Below are positions 25,501-37,500 of a stretch of 64,000 nucleotides of DNA, piece after piece. The notes beneath the pieces were generated by a model. It was not told the origin of the DNA. It searched no databases and was given only the letters and a program-made list of their open reading frames with translations. Numbering within the stretch: the stretch's first letter is position 1; every line of letters starts with the position of its first letter. The DNA comes from Ctena decussata (taxonomy: Eukaryota; Mollusca; Bivalvia; Lucinida; Lucinidae): NCBI GenBank assembly GCA_963989385.1, contig OZ022500.1, positions 17,250,460 through 17,314,459 on the forward strand, given 5' to 3'. Position numbers and translations under genes: made by a program.

Positions 25501-28500
25501 TGCTAGTAGCTGAAGCAGGACCTAAATGTCATTTGTCTCTGGTCAAGTAAGTCCTACAAATATAGAGGCAACATTTGACATGACTTAAATATTATTTACT
25601 GGACATTAAACCACATGTCAGCAACAACAAAGTGTGTGGCATCTGTGTACCAAATATCTGAGTATGCACTTTTCTCTCATGCTGTAAGGCATCTGGCTGT
25701 GTGAGGCTTTATCATGTGGCTACCCCATTTTGTGGTGATATAACATTGTTACATAAATTTACCGTATAAATCCTAATAAACTCCCCTGCTCTGATAAACA
25801 CCCCCTGCTTTTTTTTTTTCGAAAATAATGTTATATTAACTTGCAAGAATTCCTGTTTGCTTCTCTGGTTGAGGTAGCTCTTTGGCATTGGGTCTTTCCT
25901 TTAAGAGTTGACCCCTACTGGAAAGGGAAGCAAAATAGTAGAGTTGGTTCCTCTGCAAGTATACCAATTCACCTTAATACTGTTTATTAGAGTATTATGC
26001 ATGGCTGATTTGCTACAATTTAGGCTCTAAATAGTGCATCCCTTTCATAAAACGCAAAGCCCTCAGGACACTTAATAGGATTAATACAGTAATATGATTC
26101 CCATCATATATCACATACTATCGAACTTCGATGGCTCGAACTCGCCGGGACCACCCCAAAAAGTTCGAGCGATTGGTAGTTCGAGCCATTGAAGACCAAC
26201 TCACAAGATCCAGCCATATGTATAATGCTTTTCTATCATAGCAAGGGTGACTTCCTGTTTATTGATCGGTCATAATTTAAGCCACTCTTGACCCTTTTGC
26301 ACTTTCTGGGAGATAAAATAAAACAACGATGAAAAATATGTGTATCTTTTTATTTACAAGATGAAATGATCAACCAGGTAATAAACATGGACATTAAGCA
26401 CACTTGATAAAGATACGATCTACATTTAGTCTGGTCCCGAGAAAAGTTCCCACTAGCATCGACTTTTGACCTTTCTCAACCTCGAGGAGTGCTTCATTTT
26501 TGTCGCACCTGCTTTAGCAAGGTGCGATATAGGAGTTCACTTTTCTGTCCGTCCGTCAGTCATTCCGTCCGTCCGTCCGTCCGTCCGTCCGTCCACAATT
26601 ACCTCGACCCTAGTGATTAAGTCCATATCTCTCAAACTATGATACCTACAATCGTCAAACCTGGTATAAAGTTTGGTTTTAGAATCTTCTCAAGGAATGT
26701 TGCTCTTTTTTCTACCCTTGACCTACATTTCACGCTCTGCTGACTTCGTAAAATTTAATGTCTAAAATTACCTCGACCCTAGTGTTTAAGTCCATTTCTC
26801 TCCAACTGTGATACCTACAATCATCAAACCTGTTATAAAGTTTCCTCTTAGAATGTTCTCGAGATATATTGCACTTTTTTGTACCTTTGACCTACATTTT
26901 ACACTCTGCTGACTCCGTAAAATTTAATGTCCAAAATTACCTCGACCCTAGTGTTTAAGTCCTTTTCTCTCAAACTATGATACCTACAATCATCAAACCT
27001 GGTATTAAATTTCTTCTTAGAATGTTCTCGAGGAATGTTGCACTTTTTTCTACCCTTGACCTACATTTCACGCTCTGCTGACTCCGTAAAATCTTATGTC
27101 CAAAATTACCTCGACCCTAGTGTTTAAGTCCATTTCTCTCAAACTATGATCCATTTCTCTCAAACTATGATGCCTACAATTAACACACCTGGTACAAAGT
27201 TTCTTATTAGAATGTTCTCAAGGTATGGTGCACTGTTTTCTACCCTTGACCTATATTTTAGGCTCTGCTGACTTTGTAAAATTTAATGTCTTAAATTACC
27301 AACCCTAGTGTTTAAGTCCATTTCTCTCAAAGTATGATACCTACAATCATTAAACCTTGTACTATGTTTCTTCTTAGAATGTTCCTGAGGCATGTTGCAC
27401 TTTTTTCTACCGGTGAACTATATTTAACCCTCTGCTGACTTCGTATAATCTCATGTCAAAAATTACATCCTTCCTAGCCTTTAAGTCCATTTCTCTCAAA
27501 GCATGATACCTAGAATCATCAAACCTGGCAAAATGTTTCTTAATAAAAAGGTCTCAAGGGATATTGCACTTCCATCTGCCCTTGACCTTAATTTCAAGGG
27601 CTGCGGACTTTGTAAAATTTTACGTCCAACAATGCATTGACCTTGGCATTTAAGTCCATTTCTCTTTAAACACAATGGTATAAGCATCAAGCATTATGCT
27701 TGATTTATATTTCATGCTCTGTTGGCTTTGGAAATTTGTAGGTCAACCTGGGATCCACATTTTGTATGTACTCTCTAGCATTAAAGTACATTTCTCACAA
27801 ACTAACACACTTACAATCATCAGACATGGCATAAAATGTTTTCTTAAGCTGGTCTCTTGGATTGTTTTTAACTACTTTATACTTTTAATGATTATTTCAT
27901 ACTCTGTTGACTCTTAAATTTTATGTCCAGAATTGCATCCTTCTTAGCTTGCAAGTCCAGTTTGCTCAAACTTTTATACATGAATTCATCAAACCTAATA
28001 TAACCATGATCTCTGCTACTGTGGAAGAACAAGGCAGGTGCGACATAGCATTCTGCGGAATTCTTGTTTTCCTCAAGCGTCTTCTGTTCAAGTTTCCTTT
28101 TTAGCTCGCCTGAACGAAAGTTCAGGAAGAGCTATTGTTGTCACCACGGCGTCGGCGTCAGCGTCAGCGTCAGCGTCCGCGTCCGCGTCGGCGTTCGAAT
28201 TGGATGTTTTGGTTAAAGTTTTTTAAAGACCTATATCTCCTTAACCCATGGATAGATTCTTTTGATACTTGCACTGTAGTTAGATATTGGTCTAAGGTTT
28301 AACAGGGTACCACCCCCACCCCACTCTGTGACCTTGATGTCAAGGTCATGGACTTAGAAAATTTAGTAGTTTTTTTGGACTGGATGTTTTGGTTAAAGTT
28401 TTATAAAGCCCAATATCTCCTGAACCCATGGATGGATTCCTTTGATACTTGCACTAAAGTTAGATATTGGTCTAAAGTTTTTGAAGGTACTACCCCCACC

Positions 28501-31500
28501 CCTCTCTGTGACCTTGATGTCAAGGTCATGGACTTAGAATATTGTCTTTTTATTGATTGGATGTTTTGGTTAAATGTTTTTAAAGACACATATCTCCTGA
28601 ACCCAAAGATGAATTCTTTTTATATTTGCACTGTAGTTAGATCTACAGAATACTACCCCAACCCCATTCAGTGATCTTGATGTCAAGGTCAGGGACTTAG
28701 GAAATTTTTGTCTTTTTTAAAGTTTTGTAATTGCATACTGATTCATAATGCTTTGCAGAGATTTAGTTTATACTTGAACTGATGTTAGACTCTTTTTTGA
28801 GTTTTTACAAAACACCTTATACTTACCCCACTGGGTGACCTTGAAAGTCATCAACTTAGAATTTTGTCTTAAAGATTTTGGTTAAAGTTTTATATTTATG
28901 AAGACATAATTTCACAGTGCCACGATGATGGACTCAGTTGATACTAATACTTGGACTGATGTTAGATAATGGTTCAGGGTTTTGATACATACTAGCCCCC
29001 CCCCCCCCCCCCCCCCCCCCCTCCCCCCCTACCCGTCAGTTATTTTAATTTTATTTTAAGCTTTTTTCTGAGATAGCTTTTGTTTATAAATGTGTTTTCA
29101 TTATGGACATGCTTGCATGAAGTTTTCTGCATAGCAGTCCACATAGCCCCACCCCCACCCCCCACCCGTCAGTTTTTTTTTACCTCAAGCTCATGGACTT
29201 TGAAATTTCATTTCATTTTTTTTAATTCTAATTTTGTTTTAAGACTTATTTCTGAGATAGCTTTTGTTTATAAATGTGTTTTCATTATGGACATGCTTGC
29301 ATGAAGTTTTATGCATAGCAGTCCACACCACCATAGCGGCTGTGTGATGGGCAAGCACCAATTCAGGCGAGCTATGCTGTCAGGCGACAGCTCTTGTTAT
29401 TCCCTGTTTTCCTGTTGCTGATCTGGGTATCCCCCCGTTACCGGGTCCTTCGCCAGATTGCTCGGCGGTGCCAGCAGTAATGTCCGATCTGGGTATCACC
29501 CGTTGCCGGGTCCACCAGATTGCTAGGAAGCTGACGTACTGTCTGACATGACCGCAGGAGTGAATGATGGGCCCTAATTTTGTTACGTATTTAAAGGCAA
29601 AGACGTAAATTTTGGCACGTTTTACTGAATTTCAGTGTGAAATTTTAATTGAAGAAAAATATTTTACCATCTTTAATTTTCATACGCCGCCGCATTAGCC
29701 CAGGGTGGTTATACGCATTTAAATAGATATGACCAAGCTATACAATCAGCTTAAATTGACAACCACTCAGCATTAATCGATTGACCAGTTGATCAAAGGG
29801 CGGCTTTAATTGAGCACGCACCAATCAAGTATACCTGTGGTTTCGGCAAACGCCGCTTTGTCAATATCAAAGCGTCTTATGACAATGAACAAATGTCTGA
29901 GTGACCGTTATTGAAATGGAAATTATTTACAAGGTAATTAGTGCGAGCCATCGGTGGGATTTTATATAGAAAATGTACCCTAGGGACCGGGTTTCAAGCG
30001 TTCGAGCCATCGTAGTTCGAGCTAAAGGTGGCAGGTACGTTAAAATGAATGGGAGTTTTGCCGGGACTGAAAAGTCAGTTTGACCGAAGCATGGGGTTCG
30101 AGCCTTCCAAGTTTGAGCCAGTGAAGTTCGACTGTAGTTACAGACTGTAGTATTATATTGCATCCATGACAACTGCATTTGATGTGAGGCAATTTTCTAT
30201 GCATAAAATTCTGTAAAAATTGTTTTTGTATGATAAACAGAATCTTAAACAAGTTTTTGATTAACAGAATCTTAAATGAGGGGTCCTTTGATATGAATTT
30301 GTTTTATTTTATGAAACAAGCATAGGCTCGTTTCATAAATTTCATACCAAATGACCACATTTAAGAGTCTCAGTCAGTCACAAGTGGTCAGTAAGAATAA
30401 AAAGGCTTTACATGGCTGTAGATGGTCAGTTTCGTGATCTTTGTAATTATTTTCAGAATCTGTTGATGTTAATGTTACTCCAGATAAAAGACAAGTATTC
30501 CTTGAAGGAGAGAAAATGATACTGGCTGTTGTTAAGGTTGGTAAGTTTGAGATAACATAATTTTTGCTAAACAGTTGTTTTATTGTGACACTGAGAATCT
30601 TTGTCACATTATAGTTTGCCTTTATTTGTCTCAGCAATGTTTCTCTTCTGTTGGTTTTCCAAGTCTGAAAAAATGATGGACTTCTATACATTTGATTGGT
30701 ATCTTATGTAAAGGTAACTTGCAGCATATGCAAGCATGAAATACTCAGATCAGCTTGTGCACCTGCACAGTTAGATTAGAATTTGCTCATTTTGCATATG
30801 ACAAATTGAACGTGAAGACTGATCAGTATGAGTGGCTGTGAAGGCTAATTTTGAGCATATAATTGGCACTTTGTAAGGTCCAGCTTCGCAGGTGCTACAA
30901 ACCCCCTTATTATGATGTCATCCACATTACAGTTCTGATGGTATATTCCAGGCTTCTCTAGTAGCCATGTTTGAACCCACTACATCAGTACTACAGCTCC
31001 AGATGCCAGCCTGTCTCCAAAAGTCAGGTAAAGAAAGTTGACGGCTTAAACAACTTAGTTGTATGGGCACTTCTTCATGTTTTCCTGCCAATATATACAC
31101 ATTATTATAATAGTAACTTGATCTGGCGTAGTGTATCATGTCTCGTGGATGAGCTCATACCATCGGATCACCCGAGACGCTTGCATGCATCGAGGGTGAT
31201 CCGATGGTATGAGCTCATCCATGAGACGTGATACACTACGCCAGATCAAGTTACTATTATAATAATTTGTTTATTATATACCTTAGGGAACATTCAACTA
31301 TTCATACATGCCAGCGCTAATGCATCCACCCGGATTCGCACTTGTGCGGCAGAGGTATGTAGCTAGTTGTTACACAAACGCTACAAACTGAGCTATCGTG
31401 GTGCACCTCTTTGACATGTTTGTTGACGTTACGTCACTAGTCCCGTTTTTCTGGTTCTTGTTTCTACGATACACATTAACAAATGACGGGCATGAAGCTG

Positions 31501-34500
31501 GAACTCAGAAATAGCCTCGTTTTAAGGGATAGTGATATGGATTCAGAAAAGGTCAGTTTGATACAACTCTCTGTATCAGATGGCCAGAAATCAGGCAGTT
31601 GAAAGGGTGCATCATTGATAGGTATATAATAATTACAAAGGAGAACATCTTTTATGTATTCATATATGCTTTCCTGGACTACAAAGTCCCATTAGATTAG
31701 GAGCTACCCTTAAACGAAAGAATTTACTCCTCTAAGAGCAAAGTATTTCCTTTAAGAGTCAACCCAAATTGAGAATGGAGGGAAAATGGAAATGGCAGAG
31801 GTGCTTTCCCTAAATGTTATCCATTCTCCTCAACCCTTGACTTGTAATTATTCCAAAACATGCATATAATCATCTATTATCTGGTTTTGTCTTAAATGTA
31901 GCTTGCAGAATGGCATTTTTTGGGTTGACAGTGTGAGTGACCTCATACTAATTGTAGGTCCGTGTGACCTATATTTCATGGTCCAGTATTTTTAACCAAA
32001 ATATCACCACTTTTTCATGGACTTGCATTATACTTGGGTTAATGGTTTGGGCTGAGTGACAGCATACCAATTGTAGAACAGTGTTACCTGTATTTCATGG
32101 TCCAGTGAATTAAGCCAATATCTCTATTTCATTGGTATAGAGGTACATTCAGATACTGAAATATCTCTTGCAATAATTTAGGCATTTGAAACTTGCCCTT
32201 ATTAAAGTCAGGCTCCCATAAGTCACACTTTATTGTCTTGTGACAATTTTTGAAACAAAGGGACATAAATTATATGACTTCCTATTTGTTTCCCTGCATG
32301 AAGATACATTCCAAAATGGGGTCTTCTTTTAAAGGAAAGAATTTTTTTCCTTCAAGAGTTGAAACCCATTGAAAAGGGAGACGAAACTGAAAGTGGCACA
32401 GTTGCTCCCCCAGAAGTATATGAGCCGGGACACGAGAAAACCAACAAAGTGGTTGTGTGCCCATTGCAGACTCAGATCAGCCTTGGTATCCGCTCAGTCC
32501 GATCAGACACTTCTCTAAGCGCTTAAGGATGTCCGCTGGTGACGAATTTGAGACCTCTGCGCAACGCGAACTGCCAACAACGGTTCGGAATGTCGAGTGT
32601 CGGATGTCGTAATTTTGCCGTCTTACAATTTAGAAATAATATAAAATCACTATGTTTTTAAAAACTTTGGATGCTGTTGTATAATTTTCATTCGAGCGCT
32701 ACCATTTTTTCATTCGCTCAAGAGATATTAGGTCCCACATACCCGTGATGTCGTTACTTGTCTGCACACCACATGCCAGGCACTTTACTATGCCTTTACA
32801 ATGTTTACAATTTGCAAAATATACTGATTCTTGGGGGCTCTAACCACACTGCATTTAGTTCCTATGGCATCCGACATCCCATCCGTCAGACAGTCTCTGG
32901 TTTTATATGACAAAATATTCGACTTTTCTTTACGAGTTTCGGAGCAAGTTGGTGCATCCCATACACCCCACCCACATTAGGCCGCGAGAGGCCAAATCCC
33001 TTAGACACCAAAGGAGCTCTGACGAGACTCAGGGCTAGACATGATATAAAAATATGCTTGTTGACAGATATAATCTTACTTCAGCTAATATGTTCTGCTA
33101 CGCAGGCTTAGTCCTAGGCATACGGTTGAAATTATCTTATCTCTTCAAATACACTGCAGCTGGTTTGTTTAGGTTCGTTGGTACACGTAACGATGACGTG
33201 TAATTTTGCTGTCAATTAGAATCTACAGCTGACTTCATCTGAAAATGTTAATGAATTGCCAAGTGGTGTGTTTAATTTTACTTTGGTATCAGTTCGCGCA
33301 TCTGCAACAAACAGCTAGTACATTCAAACGCAAAAACTAACCAGAGTGACAACAGTGGCGGAGTGAAGTTTCTGTCATTAGTGAACTAACTGCACTGAAA
33401 GCCTACATTAGACTTCATTAGTGCACGCATCTGGCTGCTCCGAATCTCCTCTACGAAAGCAGGTCACAGTAAAATAGTCTATGTTCTTGAGACCCAACAC
33501 CATATCAAAATTCTAAGGTTAGTACTTTATCCTTTGGGCGTTATTTTACTAATCAAAAGTTTTGATTTTACCCGATTATTACGGACGTCATTTATTACTA
33601 GGCGGGGGACCGGGTACATTCAGTGGGGATGGGGCGGGGGGGAGGGGTCGTACATTTTGTCAGGCATATGGGGGTGGGTCAGAAGTTTTGTATCCGTCTA
33701 CATTAAAAAAAATAGTTTAAGCTTTGGGAGTCGAGGGGCTACCTCAGACTTCCCCTCCCCTCCCACCACCCCCACTATTACATTTTCAAATTAGTTCTTT
33801 CGATCAAACTTCTCTTCCAAACATTTAGGGATCGACCATTTGATATTCTGGGGAGGGGGGGGGGGGGGGGGGAAACAGGACATTTTATTTCACTGGCCTC
33901 TGGAAACAATTTCTTTTTTGTCACCTCGAGGGAGCTAATTTCTTTTTTTTTTACAAACTAACTCAGTTTTTTTTTAATTTTATACGCTAAAATATCAGAT
34001 CCTTGTTTACTTGACCTTAACATATCCTTTTTTTACCCACACCAGTAATTTTTACACCTTTTTTCTCACAAAAAAAGAACATGGTGCTGTCTGTAACCAG
34101 CCTAAGGGCATGGCTTAGTTTGCTTTTGCAAACCAGTGCCTGGAGTATGTTACTCTCTTCATCTAAGGTACAGATACAAACATCCCTGTATAAGCTTGGC
34201 AAAAAATAGGCCTTAAATTAGAGATATTTTGGCAAAAAATCAGAGCTTATTTTCGCAAAGTTTTAGGGCTAACATTAGGAAGTTTTTTTCCTACCCCGAT
34301 CATATGCCGAAACATGCTTTATCCGCACTTTTAGAAAGTTTGATAAATTCCTACTGATACAGTCACATTATACATGAATGCCAGTTAATAAAATGGCTAA
34401 AAGCTCTGTGCTAAGAAGTTAAGAAAGTGGGGGGGGGGTCTGGGGGCGTTGCCCCCAGAAGCAAAAGCAATTTTCCAATTTAAATGGCAATTTGAAAACT

Positions 34501-37500
34501 GGAAACACTAGAGAAAAACTAGGGATGGTGATAAAATATAAGAGCATTTTTTTTAGGAATTTTGCCTTTTAGAGTGTTTATTTTGCCATATTTAAATGGC
34601 TTTGTCTCCCATAAGCTAGTGACTCTTTTGCAATTCAGTTTTAGTGGAAACTTCGGCAGATCAATAATACATGTATGTGAATGTTGTATAGGATATTTGT
34701 GTAAATGTATGCACATGCGGGATATTGTAGATAATATTAAAATATTACTATAAATATGGGGGGCCTGGGGCGCAGCCCCCCCCCCCCCCCCCACTACCCA
34801 GTGGCCTGAGACATTTTAAAAACTCAATGCAAATGGAATTATCTGTGCACAGACTTTTTTCTTCTAAATTTTGGGTGGAGCCAGATTATTTTTTCACTTA
34901 CTTTTGAGGCTTGATTATTTCTTTCAATCCCCTTATGAGCCAGTTTATTTTTTCTTGCATATCCAAACACATGTGGATTTTTTTTTTGTAAAATATACCC
35001 CCCCCCCCCCCTCCAACAGAAATAATAGACGTCAATGGAAACCAGGTTTTATAAAGATTACGCGATTTTTAAAAAATTCTGCAACTAGAGAACACATACA
35101 CATTTATTTTTCTTTTACATTGCATAAATCATTTATCTACATAAGTATAATTCTCATGATGGTATGTATGTTGTGTTTTTCAGCTACGGTAATTCTTTTA
35201 AAACTTCGCACACTCTAAAGTTTCGGACACCTAAAATTATTGCAGAAAATAATTTCTGAAAGTTCTCCGAAATTCGATCAGTGTTCATCCTTGAAAAGAT
35301 GAATTTCTAAAATTTCGAGCCAAAAAATATGGGACTTCGTGGGACCTCGTTTTTTGCTCTCTCGGCTATTTTTGTACTTCCAAGTCTCAGAACTTTAGCT
35401 CGCAGTTATTTTTGCGCGAATCTGCCCGCGCGTTAAAGCGCGTGCGACTATAGTATGCGAGTCGAAATTTTTTGGGCCGTGCATCGCAAAGGTTCTTCAT
35501 ACCAAATGCGAACAGCGAAGACCCAAATCAGCCGACACATCTGTGCAGTAACATTAGCCTGGTCTCTGTCTACATCAACAATCTGTCATGGAAATCCGAA
35601 CGAGGATGCGCGGGTGCGCAGGCTGAAGTGGGTCTTTGCTTTTCGTATATGCGATAAGGCGCCATTTCTCACAACAAATCTATTTTTGAGCGGGAATGTG
35701 CACGTTTCAATTGTTAAAGAATATAAACTTTCAGAACGAAAAACTCTGCTTTGTCGTAGCTTTTCATTTAAAATGACAGCGTCCTGACAAAGTCTGTCGG
35801 AACGCACGCGCAAACGGAGAGAGCACCGACCAGCTATGTGCACGGTCTCTGCATTCAAAGCTCGCACTTCCGATGGCACATTTGTCCCCAGTCCTTAATC
35901 TGACCATACACAGTTTCCATTCCCTGCGATACATTAACCGCGACTAAAACAGACATCGGTAGGGCGTCTCAAAAGGATCTTAGAACATGTCCGATCAGCA
36001 ACCACCCACATCACACTCAACATTTGCGAACATTGATCAATCTTACAAATCTCCAGGATTCACGGACAGTTTTCAGTGCACAGGCTGTTTGCTGTTCGGA
36101 CATGTAATACGTCGTCTTTTTCATGTAATTACTGTTATGGTGTATGGTACACCTCAATCTCAATCTTTAATCGCTTTTTTTTTTAAAAAAGGGGAACAAC
36201 TTTTGTGACTTCCTGTTTGCTTCCCTGGACGACTTGGCCCTTCAGTGACAGGACTCACTGTTTTCTTCACAAGCGAAACCCAACAAGAGTACGGGTAAAC
36301 AAACTGCGCCTGGTAGATGCGCAATTCTATTCCAAAGTAGAAATTTAAAAGCCATCTTCTGCAAACGGACTTCTATCTAATATAACGATGCTATTCAATT
36401 CGTACATTCGTATAAAGATTCAGTTTTGCTAAAGATACACATATGTAAACTGGTGGAGTATATCACAAAACTGCTGAAAGCTCGTTTTGATCACTTTCAG
36501 CAGTTTTCTGATATGCCATCAGTTCCTATACAAATCAGATATAGCATTGTTATTTATATTTTGTTTAAGCCTTGAAGAGCCCTGAATCCTTCACTAACGA
36601 CTTCGTCATCTAACAATACTGTGAAAAAACTGCCCTCTCACTTTTTTCCGGCGACGAAAGCCTCATGCAGGCAGTCTTTTTCATAATGGGTTAGATGACG
36701 ACGACAGACTAGTGTGGACATGTATTTAGATAGAGAGAGAAAAGAAGGAAATTCCAACACATTTTAATGCACACTGAAACTAACGCGAAAAACATTATTC
36801 ATGAAAACGGGCTTTATATTACGCGCGAACAGGGAAAACTCAGATCAGCCTACACATATGCACAGTCTGATTAGCATTTTTTCTATGTGAAGCAAGCATG
36901 TACATATTGAACAGAGGCTGTGCGAATGTGCGGACTGATCAGAGACTTTCCTGTTAGCACATGCAATAAGGCACAGTTTCTCACGGCTGAGGAGCAAAAA
37001 AAAAAAAAAAAGCTAAAACAAAAAAACAGACTTTTCTTATGCCGCAAGTTTGGGCAAATTATATGGTTACACTGCATCGAGAATTCAATTCGAACTGGGA
37101 AAAACTTTTTTCTGTCTTCTAATTACATGGCATTTTTGATATTGTTATTTTTAAAAATATATATATTTACAACTGCGCATGCCCAGGATAGCTTGCGCAC
37201 ATGCGCAGTGTGGGCATTCACAGTACGTCCAGCGAATAACGCTCGGTCTGCGCATGCGCAGGTTGCATGCGTACAGGCTGGTGAAGGACAAACATACGCC
37301 TGAATACATTTTTAATAACGCGACACTCGTTTGTCAAATTTTGGTGCAGGTATAAACTGTGTGTATTGCCGGACTAGCACTAAACGAGATTTTGCCACGT
37401 GTCAGGTGTCACGTACAGGGAGCGATATGTCTACTGAATCGGATACCGCATGCCAAAACGAGCGAGCACCTGACTGCACTTACTGTTTTGGGGTCCATGT

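Larger units (their letters stand above)
26116..30138. mobile_element. family D TA-flanked element carrying two nested HINEs
   Basis: Left end TACTATCGAACTTCGATGG, right end CACTG-type AGTTCGACTGTA, with GGCTCGAAC and GTTCGAGCC repeats at both ends as in 10236-10416. The roughly 1.4 kb of its own sequence is interrupted by HINEs at 26507-28068 and 28101-29398. A duplicated GATCTGGGTATC..CCGTT segment sits near 29420-29515. Confidence 0.6.

Noticed and set aside
26597..27990. CRISPR-like array of regular repeats
   Set aside because: Units of about 180 bp are contiguous with no unique spacers and belong to a HINE core in an animal genome.
28348..28674. Open frames with [20 protein letters not shown] as a protein family (also at 45015, 45534, 57697)
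   Set aside because: They are translations of the HINE tandem core, open on both strands by periodicity, with no start context or conserved domain.
36920..37303. 127-residue frame in the 7.5-kb element as a transposase
   Set aside because: It runs through poly-A/poly-K and shows no DDE or zinc-finger motif.
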